DNA from: Microcyclospora pomicola | Lineage: Eukaryota > Ascomycota > Dothideomycetes > Capnodiales | Reading direction: 5' to 3' | Length of the DNA stretch: 64,000 nucleotides | Assembly: GCA_002786065.1 (NCBI GenBank) | Contig: NHNY01000006.1 | Location: 310,001 to 374,000 of the forward strand | Made by a program: the position numbers and the translations under genes | The notes under the pieces: generated by a model | Databases searched by the model: none | What the model saw: only the letters and a program-made list of their open reading frames with translations | Told to the model about the DNA's origin: nothing | Part shown: piece by piece, positions 11,995 through 22,603 of the stretch | Layout of the letters: the number at the start of each line of letters is the position of its first letter | Numbering within the stretch: the first letter of the stretch is position 1

Positions 11995-12261
11995 GTCTGC
12001 GTGTATTAGTCCATGGGTCGTGCGGTTTGGGCAAGTTATCTCTAGCAAAAAAGTTGTCGACCACGTCCTAAGACCCGAGTCAAGTTTGAGATTCACATGT
12101 AAATTTCACGCGCCGCATGACTCGCGCCTAGTCAATGACATAATTCTTACTCCTACGGATGTCTAGCTAAGGTAGTCAATTCATTCAGCTAGCAGTTGAC
12201 TCTCTCAACTTTCTGAGAAACTACTTCTCTTTGCAGCAATTCTATCATCCATAGCGTGACC
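11995..12261. promoter_or_regulatory. Bidirectional promoter DBP4/spf31-like
   Basis: 267 bp between divergent start codons, with no room for separate distant promoters, so core elements for both genes must lie here. No clear TATA on either side, typical for housekeeping genes. Confidence 0.5.
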
Positions 12262-12954
12262 ATGGCCGATAAGCCCGAGAAAGACCTTGCTGCTCTCGAG
12301 GCTGAACAAGCAAAAGAAGACGCCAGCATCCTCGACGCGTTGGATCGGGACGCCAAAGAATTCGACAAAGACAGCGAGATTGAGCGTATTCTGTCCGCTT
12401 TCCGCGCCAACGCGTACGACGTGCTCGACCTACAGCCGGGTGTTCCGGACGAGGATATCAAGAGGCATTATCGTAAAAAGTCACTGCTTATCCATCCAGA
12501 CAAGTCTTCGAACCCACGCGCGCCAGATGCCTTCGACCGATTGGCCATCGCAAACCAGACCCTCCTCGACGAGAAGAAACGTGCCAATCTAGACGAAGCT
12601 ATCGCGGACGCGCGCATGCTGTTACTGCGTGACCTGAAGCTCACGGTGGATGACGAGGAAGTCAAGGACCCGGACGTCAACTTCATGAAGGCGTGGAAGG
12701 AGAAGATCAAGTACGTACTCGCTGACAATGAGGCTCGGCGGCAGCGGCAGCTCAAGGCACAGATGCAGGAGGAAGGGCGACAGCAGCGGAAGGACGATGA
12801 GGAGGCGGCGGAGCGGAAGCGGAAGCGAGATCATGAAAAGGACTGGGAGAACACGCGTGACCAGCGGATCGGGAGTTGGAGAGAGTTTTCGAAGAAGAAG
12901 GAGGGCGCGGCTGGCGGGGAGAAGAAGAAAAAGAAGCTCAAGACGCTTGGTTGA
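12262..12954 (+). CDS. spf31: J-domain protein, DNAJC8/Spf31-like
   Basis: Predicted spliceosome-associated Hsp40 co-chaperone. Single exon, 230 aa. The J-domain spans about residues 52-115, with the HPD motif in LLIHPDKSSNP near residue 78. It is followed by a charged helix, then the DNAJC8-type C-terminus: ERKRKRDHEKDWENTRDQR, IGSWREF and a lysine-rich tail KKKKKLKTLG. This arrangement (J-domain central, DWE-R-RVxSWR block near the end) separates it from general DnaJ proteins. ATG 12262 is the first ATG in frame, preceded by GTGACC. Confidence 0.9.
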   Translation: MADKPEKDLAALEAEQAKEDASILDALDRDAKEFDKDSEIERILSAFRANAYDVLDLQPGVPDEDIKRHYRKKSLLIHPDKSSNPRAPDAFDRLAIANQTLLDEKKRANLDEAIADARMLLLRDLKLTVDDEEVKDPDVNFMKAWKEKIKYVLADNEARRQRQLKAQMQEEGRQQRKDDEEAAERKRKRDHEKDWENTRDQRIGSWREFSKKKEGAAGGEKKKKKLKTLG

Positions 12955-14009
12955 AGAGAGCGATGCAGGATCTTAACTATACAAGTCTGCATGAAAACAC
13001 TACAGAGCTGCTTCCACTCCGAGGACGACAAGCTGCTCTACTCAACCTTGGCCAGTTTGCTATCGAAGGAGCTCGCTGCACCATACTGGCTTTCCATCGC
13101 CATCACGGACCAAGTTCGCGTATATCAACGCGTACCTAAGCACACAAATGGCTGTATGATGACCGAATCTTCGAGGACTCAAACAGATTCGGTATCACGC
13201 TTTACGGAACACAACAGAGAAGGTCACCCTCGGCGGGATGGCCAGGTGAGGCTAGCAGTTATGGATGTCCAGCAAGCATGAATCGAGAACCTGACTCCTG
13301 ATTTAGATACCTCTCAGTGCCATCAGCACTCACTGATAAGCTGATGCTTGTTTTCACCACTGCAAGCTCAGTCCGAAACTGTGTCCACGCTCCGACTACA
13401 TGAAGTGAACGACCGTATGCTGCGGTCAGTCGTGATTAGAAAGCCCAGCTTCACTGTATGTTGCTCGCATGAGAATGGCCACGCAAGTCTTCACAACAAC
13501 AAATGCCCTGAGTGTGAAGCAAACAAAGCCAGGATCTCTGCAATGATCCGATGTCAGGCTCATACGAGAAGCGCCTAGCCGTACTGTTTGATGACCAAGG
13601 GGATGTTCAATGTGCTTCTATCTCATTACTCCAACATAAGGTAGGGAACGTTCGAACGTGAGTGGGGTTTGGCGGGGCATCCCTGTCGGTAGAACTCGAA
13701 CCGCCATACATCCGGCGATAAAGTACTGCCCGCTTATTATTACGTGGTGTTGACGATCCGTCTACTGCCGTCCACTGCAGAACATGTACAACCATTGATG
13801 TAGCCGTCGATGAGTTCTGTCAACGTCATATCGCATTAGAAATCAACTCGAGGTAAGTGTAGCCATTGAAGGCTAGAGCTGCTCAAGACATGTCTTAATA
13901 GCTTCTCTTCCGTCCTCATTGCCTTTCCTCTGTCAACTCGACCCTTCATCCACGATTGGTACAGATCTCATTCCAACCCTCTGCTCCCTCCCAACGACCT
14001 TCTTCCATC
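12955..14009. other. Intergenic region before the oxidoreductase
   Basis: About 1 kb with only short frames below 100 codons, none with recognisable similarity. A CTCGAACCGCC stretch at 13695 resembles a tRNA B-box on the minus strand but lacks a paired T-stem. The last ~100 bp are a pyrimidine-rich leader ending in CCATC before ATG. Confidence 0.5.
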
Positions 14010-15120
14010 ATGGCACCCACATCACAAAAGAGCTGGTTCGTGGCCGGCAAGACTGGCTTTGACGACCTCAAACTCGTCACAGACGCAGCGATCCCAGAGG
14101 TCGGCGACAAGGATGTCCTGGTCAAGTGTATGCTTTGCCACTTCATCCCAGTCCATTTCCTCTGATACGAATGCTAACATTCTCCGAACAGTCCACGCTG
14201 CATCTCTCAACTACCGCGACCTGATCATCACCAAGGGCCTCTACCCCTTCGCCCAACGCGAAGGCGTCGTCCCGGCGTCCGACGGCGCCGGCGAGGTCGT
14301 CCAAGTCGGCAAGCACGTGCACCGCTTCAAGGCCGGCGACAAGGTCCTCACGCTCTTCAACCAAGCCCACATCGCCGGCAGCCTGGACGCACATTCCGTC
14401 GCCACCGGCGTTGGCGGCGTGATCGACGGCACGCTCCGCCAGTACGGCGCCTACGACGAGCAAGGCCTCGTTCACATGCCCAGCAACCTCAACTGGCGCG
14501 AGGGCTCTACGCTGACCTGCGCCGCGCTCACCGCCTGGAACGCGCTCTACGGCATCAAGAGCCGCGAGCTCCTCCCCGGCAGCTGGGTGCTGACCCAAGG
14601 CACAGGCGGCGTCTCGATCTTCGGCGTGCAGTTCGCCAAAGCCGCAGGCGCGCGCGTCATTGCCACCACATCCTCGGCGGAGAAGGGCGAGCGCCTGAAG
14701 CAGCTCGGCGCCGACCACGTGATCAACTACAAGGAGGACACAAACTGGGGCGAGACGGCCAAGCGGTTGACGGGCGGCGGCGGCGTGCAGCACGTCATCG
14801 AGGTCGGCGGACCTAACACAATGAAGCAGTCGCTGAAAGCCATCGCCATCGACGGCGTCATCGGCATCATCGGCTTCCTCGGCGGCGCCAAGAGCGAGCA
14901 GCAGCCGACGTTCCTGGATTGTCTGAACAACATCTGCACCGTGCGCGGCGTGCTCGTCGGCTCGCGATTGATGTTCGAGGAGATGAACCGCGCGATCGAG
15001 GCGAATGATATCAAGCCTGTTGTGGATGAGACGGTGTTCAAGCTCGAGGATGCGAGGGAGGCGTATCAGCATATGTGGGATCAGAAACACTTTGGTAAGG
15101 TTGCGATCAATATCGAGTAG
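14010..15120 (+). CDS. Zinc-type alcohol dehydrogenase-like / quinone oxidoreductase (MDR superfamily)
   Basis: NAD(P)H-dependent medium-chain oxidoreductase, probably cytosolic; substrate unknown. Exons 14010-14127 and 14192-15120 give 348 aa. The intron has a GTATGC donor, a GCTAAC branch site and an AACAG acceptor; the join reads LVKFHAASLNYRDL, the standard GroES-like start. The cofactor motif GTGGVSIFGVQFAKAAGARV sits at about residues 173-192, followed by LGADHVINY. The catalytic-zinc cysteine of classical ADH is not obvious; NYRDLIITKG places it with COG0604/zinc_ADH_like members. A strong C-rich third-position bias marks exon 2. Confidence 0.9.
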
Positions 15121-16033
15121 GAAGGCTGCAGGTTGTGTATAGCTCGAAGGGAGTTATCTCATCATGAATGAAGATGTACGCGTAGGGATAGTTAGTTCCT
15201 CATATGTACCACGAATTACGGCCTACAAAGTGTGATGTATACTGCCTCCTTCCTTCGCCGCGACTGGAAATGCCTCGATCTAATCCTTCAGTCTGAGTAC
15301 ATTTCGAACTGTCGATCATTCTTGGAGATGCACAAAGATATTATATATAGATCTAGAGCTACAAGAGCCAGAGTATATAGTATACAAATCGAAGCAGCGG
15401 AACGACGCGAGAGAGACAGACCAAGAGATATGGAAAGGATATCCGATATGAAAGCATATAAACCATAAAAAGTAATTCATTCGCATGGGGTATCAAGTTT
15501 GTTCGCCCGCGACTCGGTGTGTCCAGGCATTACCGTGTGTTCCGCCCCTCTTTCCATCCTGCCAGTCCCATTGGAAGGCTTTTCAATACTTCCCGAGGTA
15601 AAATAAGGAAAGAACTCGAGTTTAGTCCAGTCAGTCAATAAGGAAAAGTAGGTACAGATGGGTTCTGTGAGTTGGGTGTTGCTGCATCGAATGTGGTGCG
15701 ACTCGGCGTGGGTCTTGCGTCGGCGGGCTTCTCGCGTCGTGTGCGTGTCGTCGAGCGTAGCGTGTTGCTTTCGGAGGTCGGTGTGCTCGATGTCCGTTCG
15801 CGCCACGGCTTGGTGGACGCTTCTTCTTTGTCTTCTCCTTCTCCTTCTCCTCCTCCTCCTCCTCCTCCTCTGCATCATTCGAACCTCCTTACTGTATTAT
15901 TCTGAACGTCTCGATCGTAGCGATGTGCATGAACACATACAGGTAAGGTGGTGCTTCGTGCATGACCGCGCGCGAGATTAATATCAAATATGCTGTCGAT
16001 CTTTGGGGGAAAAAGACCTAACATCTCTGCTTC
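15121..16033. other. Convergent intergenic region with pyrimidine tract
   Basis: About 0.9 kb between converging 3' ends. AT-rich stretch near 15340-15380 (ATTATATATAG) and a CTT/CTC microsatellite at 15821-15871. Long frames here are products of the microsatellite. Confidence 0.55.
15821..15871 (+). repeat. (CTT/CTC)n microsatellite
   Basis: 51 bp of almost pure pyrimidine triplets, mixed CTT then CTC repeats. Read on the minus strand it encodes an arginine run in a spurious frame. Confidence 0.9.
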
Positions 16034-17458
16034 CTACGAGAAGTGCGTCCGAGTGACATGATGTGTGACGGCTGACTCATCTCCTTCGAACAGTCCACAG
16101 ACCGGACACTTGGACACAGTACTCGACCCTGCAGATCCTGGTTTCACCACTGGTTTGGAGAAGTTCTTGATGGCCAGGCCGGCGAATTGCGCGTGGTCGG
16201 GTTCGATGGGGTTGGAGCCTCGCGAGCCGCCCGGCGTATGGGAGGCGCGACGTGATCGATCGACCTGGTTGCTTTCGATCCTGCTGTTGCGATGCGCAGG
16301 ATGCTGGGAGTTATCGGGCCTGTCTGGGGCTGGAGCCGCGTACGAGCTTTGTCGGGGTGGGTATGTGGGAGATGGTTGGGGGCTTGTTTGTGAGGCTTGT
16401 GGTGGCGTGTAGGCGGCGTATTGTGTGGGAGGGCTTCCGACACCTGAGCTCGAGGTCGTCGAGCTACCAATCGAGTCGCGGACCGGCGGGGCTAGCATCG
16501 TATTATCGCCTGGCAGCTCTGCAGTGAAAGTCTGACCGACTCCAAAGTGTTGGCCTCCAACCTGTGGTCGAAGAGGAGCCGGATAGAGGCTTTGTGGTTG
16601 ATACATGGACCCCGGCATTTCGTATACATCTGGGAGACCCGCGGTGCTTGCTGCTCTTGATGCTTGCGAGATATTGTAACTGGGGTTCTGATACGGCCCG
16701 GCATAGCTTTCGCGCTTGCTGCGACCGTCGTTTCGTAGCGCAATATCATGATAGCGGCCGAAGCCTTTCGCATCAGTCGCCGGGGAGTAGATGGAAGTGC
16801 CTGCCATGCCCGTGGTTGAAGTCGGACTGCTCGGAACGTCAATAGGCGATGGTGGTGGTCGATCCGCAAAGGTTGGGGTCATGCTTGGTTTGGCGGTCTT
16901 GAGTAAGCCCTGCTCAAACATGGCATGCAATTTCCCTTCGTCCAGAAGCTCGGCTTTGCGAGTCAAACGCGATATCATGACACCTGTGGCTGCCATGGCC
17001 TCCTTCTTTACGAACCCTGTGGTCAACGGGACCGCGCACATGATCTCAACGTCCTCGCGAAGGTATAGTCCATCCAGCGGGATGTCCAGACCCAGCTCTC
17101 GCGCCTCCCTCGGCTCACCCGGCTGATTGCCTCCAATGCTGTACCTGTTGCGCATATCGACCCCCATGGGCGCGTAGACGTGTGTTTGCAGACCCCATGG
17201 CTGATCATGGAACACACCCTTGAACGCGATCTTCTTCTTGAGGCCGAATCCCCATGTGATGATCTCGGAGATCTCATACCATTGCGAAAAGTACTCGTCG
17301 GCAGCCGCGTCGCGAGGCGCATCCACAGCTTTGACCCCGGTGACGAGCGGATTCAGCTCGATGACCTCGACATGGCTGTGCAGCATGTCCAGCGCCAGCT
17401 GTCTCGGCACATTGAGGGGAAGTGGCGTGATCTTGGTGTAGGTGGTTTTCTTGCCCAT
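16034..17458 (-). CDS. DUF7053 domain protein with C-terminal zinc-finger-like motif
   Basis: Function unknown. Intronless, 474 aa. The first ~190 residues are a folded fungal domain that I recognise as DUF7053-like: it starts with a TKITPLPLNVPRQLALDMLH segment, then HVEVIELNPLV, EISEIITWGFGLKKKIAFKGVF, and a C-terminal helix of AMFEQGLLK. Residues ~195-440 are Pro/Ser/Tyr/Gln-rich and probably disordered. The last 25 residues contain CPVC...THHVTRTH, a C2H2/UBZ-like arrangement (Cx2C-x12-Hx4H). Stop is TAG at 16034. The combination of a lipid-binding-like N-domain and a terminal finger suggests an adaptor, but this is inference. Confidence 0.85.
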   Translation of the reverse strand: MGKKTTYTKITPLPLNVPRQLALDMLHSHVEVIELNPLVTGVKAVDAPRDAAADEYFSQWYEISEIITWGFGLKKKIAFKGVFHDQPWGLQTHVYAPMGVDMRNRYSIGGNQPGEPREARELGLDIPLDGLYLREDVEIMCAVPLTTGFVKKEAMAATGVMISRLTRKAELLDEGKLHAMFEQGLLKTAKPSMTPTFADRPPPSPIDVPSSPTSTTGMAGTSIYSPATDAKGFGRYHDIALRNDGRSKRESYAGPYQNPSYNISQASRAASTAGLPDVYEMPGSMYQPQSLYPAPLRPQVGGQHFGVGQTFTAELPGDNTMLAPPVRDSIGSSTTSSSGVGSPPTQYAAYTPPQASQTSPQPSPTYPPRQSSYAAPAPDRPDNSQHPAHRNSRIESNQVDRSRRASHTPGGSRGSNPIEPDHAQFAGLAIKNFSKPVVKPGSAGSSTVSKCPVCGLFEGDESAVTHHVTRTHFS

Positions 17459-18536
17459 GGCGAACGATCAGGCCGGCGTTTGTGGGGGGGTCTTGTAGGT
17501 ATGGCGAGGGACGAACGGAGAAAGAGAGTATGCCAGATTCAAGACATCGAGCAGGCGATCGGATGCCAGTCCAGTATTGGGGTCGCAGAGCAGGCCTGTC
17601 AGAAAGAGGAATATGGGATCATCACGTAGCTGGCCCAGCTCTCGCGCACTCTAGCTTTCCTATATGTGGCCGGGCATCGATAGCAGGTGGCGCTTCGTCA
17701 TCCCCCGGAAGCGTTTGTCCCCGCCGCAGCTCAGCACGGGACTTGATATTGGCGGTCCAGCCCAAGAATAGCTCTAGCGACGGCAGAATGATCGCCAAGC
17801 GCGCTTGTAGGAAATGACAGACTATTGGAGCGCATTCCACTCGACATCACACACTATAACCATGAACCACTTGTCCCTCCATTTCATCCGTCGATTTGCT
17901 AGAAGATAAGACAGCATCTTCTCACTGTGATGGATATCAAGAAAAACCTGTCGCGGCGCGCCTGCATGGGATGCGACGAGGCTACGGCGTGGATGCGCGG
18001 CCAATGGATGCCGAGCTTGTCGCCAAGCCATACCGACTTCACTTCATTTTAGTGCCGGCTCGTCCTCGCCAGCAGCGCGTTTTCAATCATTTTGTCATGT
18101 CATGGCACTGCCTAGAGATGAATGCAATATCTCTATGCCCTCAAATCGTGGCTGAACAAGCTGACCTATCCCTCATCGCGATTGTCCTCGAGATTCGCCC
18201 CTTGCTTGCGACCAGCGTTGCTAGACCTGTTATAAAGGCCGACGAGCCCAATAGTGTCGCTCAGCTAGGACTACGCTTTGGCGTTCGACTTCACTTCTCT
18301 CTTGGGTACCTCCGCTGCCTCGTGTAGTCATTGATCTCGTTGCTATTGTCGCGACGTGGCCAATCGTCTGGCCTCACGACGCCCACAAACGAGACTCTGT
18401 CAGGCTCAACACTTACGCCTCACTCGGCGAATGTCGTGTCACAGGATTGCTCAACCTTCATCAAGCTGCCCGAGTGCTGGCCGCGAGATGCTCTGTCTCT
18501 TGTCCTTCGGACCTCGCTGGGACCAAGCAGGGCACA
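17459..18536. other. Intergenic region left of small ORF
   Basis: About 1.1 kb containing the DUF7053 promoter and leader. A plus-strand frame of 143 codons at 17896-18327 has no family-like features, and I do not call it. Confidence 0.4.
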
Positions 18537-18767
18537 TCATCGTGCCCAGGCTTGTTCCTCCCGGCACAGCACCTGTCCGTGTCCGTGTCCGTGGCTGTAA
18601 GCTGTTGGCTTTGAGTTGTTCTTTGACTCGACGCTGTTGTAGACACAGTATTGACTGAGCCCATATCCTATGGTGAGTCCTACGCCTAGCACCATTGCCC
18701 GCTCCCACCATCTCGGTACACAACGCGCTTTTCGGTCTTCCGGTGGTATGTAAAGATCTGTGCTCAT
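18537..18767 (-). CDS. Possible small single-pass membrane protein (76 aa)
   Basis: Candidate only. It opens with MSTDLYIPPEDRKAR, has one hydrophobic segment (AMVLGVGLTIGYGLSQYCVY, about residues 25-44) and a polar tail with a HGHGHG run. The ATG has good context (GAGACAATGAGC), and a TATATATA element lies about 190 bp upstream on this strand. A splice donor just after HGHGHGQ (GTGCTG) would change the C-terminus. No homologue is recognised. Confidence 0.35.
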   Translation of the reverse strand: MSTDLYIPPEDRKARCVPRWWERAMVLGVGLTIGYGLSQYCVYNSVESKNNSKPTAYSHGHGHGQVLCREEQAWAR

Positions 18768-19460
18768 TGTCTCCCTTTTCGGCTTGTGTTGACAATGGCA
18801 TGTCGTTGGGTTCTTTGTCATGAACATTGGCAACGCCAGTCTTTTTGGCGTCGCTCCACTACTCTACAGCAGAAACCCATGTGCACTTACACGACCGTCG
18901 GTGCGGCTTATCGCTCAAGACCTTCAACGTCTCTTGTGCGCTTGTGACTGTTACACTATATATATTTTTGACCTCTGCCGACCGGATACGCTCGCCCTAA
19001 CGATGGCCTCTTCCAGTCACGCGTCTTTGCCGCGATAACGCGAGAATGAAGCATGAAAGGCTCCATATCATGCTCTATGATATGCCGTGCATAGGCATGC
19101 TCTAACCTCCTTCATGCGTGCTGCGCATGATGATGGCTTCGGTTGATAGTAGATGTCAGTACGCGCACGCGACGCTATCGTCCATGACTATGCGGTGCCT
19201 TGATGACCATGTCGTCGCGCACATGGTAGCAGCATGAGTCCTTACTCGTGATTATGGAGACACGAGTTGCTTGCCTCGAAAATCAGGCTATATACATGGA
19301 TATAAAAAAGCTACATCCTCGAGCCAAGACAGGTTTCGAAGCAGTCTACCAGCTATCAACACCATTGCCCATACCAGAGCTCTTCTTGCTACACCCTCGG
19401 ACTGTCGATCAGCACCATACTCGCCGTACTAGCTACCGATTGACCACCGTGAAAGCGATA
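18768..19460. promoter_or_regulatory. Promoter region left of the 19.5-kb regulator gene
   Basis: Contains TATATATA at 18957-18964, readable for the minus-strand small ORF, and TATAAAAA at 19301-19308, about 160 bp before the ATG at 19461, followed by a pyrimidine-rich leader. Numerous ATGATG/CATGCT short palindromic words occur at about 19050-19230. Confidence 0.45.
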
Positions 19461-21715
19461 ATGTCGCAACAACACCCCGAGGACGATCTGGCTGAGTTCT
19501 TTGGAACGAATGACTTTTCGAACATGCCGGATGATCTTCTACCATGGACCGACGACCACGACTTAGGTGCCTTGGGTGAAGACTTCAATCTTGCTGCTCC
19601 CACTGCCAACGGTATTGCCAGGACCGACCAGCTCGAGCACAACGGTATGGCTGGTAACACTAACATTGCCGGCGCAGATACCCGTGTCGAGTCTTCTCAG
19701 CGTCCGGCGTCTACATACTATAGTACCAATCCTTTGGAAGGGCAAGATCTACACAATCAACCCTTCCCTCAGCAAAATATCGTTCCGGCAAACCCGAACA
19801 TAATGGTGAATCCGGCCCAACTGCACAACAGCGCGGCTGAAACAAAACTCGAGGAACCTACTGCTTCGTCTCCTGCGTATTTCGATCCGAATCTGGCTAC
19901 CCTGAATCCATCTGTAGATGCTGCAGAGTACCAGGGCTATATGGAGCTGGAAGCCTTCGCAAATAATCAGATGCTGGATCGCGGGCAGGCAGGGACTGTC
20001 AGCAATCGTCACTCAGCAGACAGACTTGTAGGCTACGGCAACCCGACACTGTGAGTTCCTAGAGCTGAGGTCTACTTTTCTGAGTCCTACTGACTGAATA
20101 CGATAGGTACCAGACGAGTGGATTGCAAATGAACGCGCTCCCGAATGGTGGAGTTCCACGCAATGGTGATGGTAGAGGAAGAGGTCCAGTCGGTGACTTT
20201 CGATCATATGACAACGGCGTGTCACTAGCCAGCACGAATCTCGCACATCCGACTCCCGGTCCCATGATGCACACTCCCAATAGGTATCACGGTATGCCGA
20301 TTGTGGCTCGAGGTCAGCCGAATGGCGCGATCATTCCTCCTTTCACAGCGACCAACACATCTCAAATGTATCCGTCACTAAACACGAGCGTGTATAACGT
20401 CCAGCCAAATAACTCGACAATGGGAATGGGTCTCGTTACACAAAACCCTGCCGGATTAACGAGATCGTCAAATTATGGATCTCAGCAGTCACGACCGACT
20501 CCAACTGGTGAACACTATCGGACGCATTCACCAGAGCACACGAGATCCTTGCATGATCCTGGATATAAGTACTCGGCCAGAACCCCGACTCTTGATCAGT
20601 ATCAGCAACCAAACGACCTCAGATATCGGGGCAACGCACCTCTTTCGAATCAAGTGTACCCTGGTCAACATCAATTCGTCTCGCAATCTGGAACTCGAGT
20701 GGAGCCTTTTCAGCAGTCAAACATGAAACCGATCTTCAACACTGCTGCTGCCGCCCGCGGTGTCGAGAACTCGACAATGTTTGGGATGGGCACGCCCTCG
20801 GCCATGGGTTCTCCATCGCCTCACCCGGTGTCAGGGCTGCTGGATCAGTCCTCAGTCGACAGGACGTTTCCAACCAGTAATACAAACGGGGCTGGCACTG
20901 GTCCTGGTAGAATCCCACCAACGCAGCGATATGGTCGGGGCAATCCTATCTGTGCTGATTGTCGCAACACTTTCAAGCGCATGCCAGGCGATGACCTGAA
21001 CAAGGATCGCTGCAAGCGTCACTGGGAGGCCCACCTCAAGAGCTTGAAACCTCCTCCAGTCTTCACGATGGACGCAGCAATCCCGGACAGTGAGGCGGCT
21101 CGCAACGCGGTGTTTCCCATCGCGAATCCTTTGACCATCCCAGACGATGACTGGGCAGCTCAGAACGAAGACCACTGGGTCGCTCGCTTCATCGCCGCGA
21201 TCAACAAGCCGTACGTGAGCAGCCCACACACGGATGTCCAATACGGCACGGACCAGTGGCTCCTCCAGCAGCAAAAGGAGCTGAACATGAAACCAGCGCA
21301 GGAAAGCAGCGTCCAACGCTGCTCCTACACCGACCGCGCAGTCACCGCCCGCGTCCGCCTGCTCTACATGTGCGTACGCACCTACCACGCAGGCGGCGTG
21401 CCCCCCTACCCGGCCGGCGGCGACAACTGGGGCTACATCGAGGACCCGCACCTGAAGTGCTCGTCGCGGCTGGCCGAGATCGAGCAACATCTCTCGATCG
21501 ACAAGCGCATCTGCATGAACGTCATCGAGGGCCGCGGCGTGCACGCCTTTGCCCAGAGCCCGCAGAATTACCTTACCCGCAAGAACGCGAATAGCCGCAG
21601 CAACACCAAGAAGCGCGAGTATATCGCTGTGGGCAAGACGGCGGCGGCGGCGGAGCATGCTGATCAGCTCGAGGGGCGCAGGCCGCGTAAGAGGGTGCGG
21701 ATGAGCGGGGACTGA
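19461..21715 (+). CDS. Unrecognised fungal protein, transcription-regulator-like
   Basis: No family recognised. Exons 19461-20050 and 20107-21715 (GTGAGT donor, GATAG acceptor, phase 2) give 732 aa. The N-terminus is strongly acidic with spaced aromatics (DLAEFFGTNDF, DDLLPWTDDHDLGALGEDF), like a transactivation domain. Residues ~60-470 are Asn/Pro/Gly/Gln-rich and probably disordered. A conserved-looking folded part starts near residue 475: RGNPICADCRNTFKRM, then C-KRHWEAH, giving a possible Cys/His metal site, followed by DDDWAAQNEDHWVARFIAAI and a tryptophan- and cysteine-rich block to ~690. The C-terminus has a basic NLS-like GRRPRKRVRM. Function as a DNA- or chromatin-linked regulator is inferred from composition only. 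Confidence 0.8.
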
Positions 21716-21721
21716 GGGGTT

Positions 21722-21747
21722 GACGACAACGACGACGACGACGACGG
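21722..21747 (+). repeat. (GAC)n microsatellite in 3' region
   Basis: Imperfect GAC repeats immediately after the stop codon at 21713-21715. Confidence 0.8.
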
Positions 21748-21973
21748 AGGTGTTTGCGGACGAAAGGCTGGATCGGAGAACGCGTTCGACATGTGATTGT
21801 TTATGCCTGCGACTTGCTGGAAAGATGTTCAGATGGCGCCACGATGTCACGGAATAAAAAACGTGAGAACCATGCGTGTGGTTTTTCTTGGACGGGAACG
21901 GGAATCGATTGGCGTACTCGAGCTTTGCTACGTAACACAACCTTTGACGTTGGTTTCAAATTCGACTTCCACT

Positions 21974-22603
21974 TCATTGTTCTATTTCCACTTCAGTGAC
22001 TTGATGTTTTACTTCCTTGTGTTCGTGCTTTCCCATGTGTGCTCTTGCTAGGCAAGCAATATTCAATGTCTTTTCCTCTCGTTTGACTGACGTCTTTTCG
22101 CTTGCTTTCCACCCATCTTTGATCTTCATTTCCTCCACCTTTTGTCGATTACCTCGACTTGCATCTCCTTCAGTAGCTCGTTTGATCCCCAAGTCGATCC
22201 ATATGTGCTCTCTCTTGCTTTGAATGCCGTCTTTATGTATTTGGTATGTGCTCCGATTCACCATCAAATCGGGTCTTGCATGCGCTGCTCCAGATTCCAT
22301 CTTCCTTAATCTTGCATGCGCTCTTCCACCTCGACTTTGACCTGTTCCATGGTCTCGTTCTTCGACCCGAAACCTTTTTAATGCCTTGTTGAGTGTTTTG
22401 GTGAAAGGGACTCGTCTTCGTAATGTTTTTCGGCATCCCGCTGGCACGCGATATCGTTCCAGGATTGCGTGCAAGAATGTAGACGTTGTGATAGGGCCGA
22501 TAGCAACATATTGGTGCTTCTCGATCTTGTCATACTGGATTGCCGCGACGTGTGTCATAGCTGAGATTGTTGTTTTCTTGCGGCTCAGCTGTCCAGAGAT
22601 CAT
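21974..22603 (-). CDS. Orphan open frame, doubtful gene (209 aa)
   Basis: A long intronless frame in an otherwise gene-poor tract: basic, Lys/Arg/Glu-rich, starting MISGQLSRKKTT. The opposite strand is very pyrimidine-rich, which alone can keep this frame open. No domain, signal or homologue is recognised, and the codon choice is not clearly like the neighbours. It could be a lineage-specific gene, a decayed fragment or chance. Confidence 0.25.
   Translation of the reverse strand: MISGQLSRKKTTISAMTHVAAIQYDKIEKHQYVAIGPITTSTFLHAILERYRVPAGCRKTLRRRVPFTKTLNKALKRFRVEERDHGTGQSRGGRAHARLRKMESGAAHARPDLMVNRSTYQIHKDGIQSKREHIWIDLGIKRATEGDASRGNRQKVEEMKIKDGWKASEKTSVKREEKTLNIACLARAHMGKHEHKEVKHQVTEVEIEQ

Noticed and set aside
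13620-13760. tRNA-like B-box on the minus strand
   Set aside because: The flanking bases do not form a T-stem and no A-box or acceptor stem was found.
14143-15090. 315-codon minus-strand frame opposite the oxidoreductase
   Set aside because: Mirror of strong C-rich third positions in exon 2; no protein-like motif.
17896-18327. 143-codon frame upstream of the small ORF
   Set aside because: Mixed composition, no motif, no promoter; likely chance.
20852-21940. 362-codon minus-strand frame
   Set aside because: Antisense to the GC-biased end of the 19.5-kb gene; the Asp/Val/Leu bias is characteristic of shadows.
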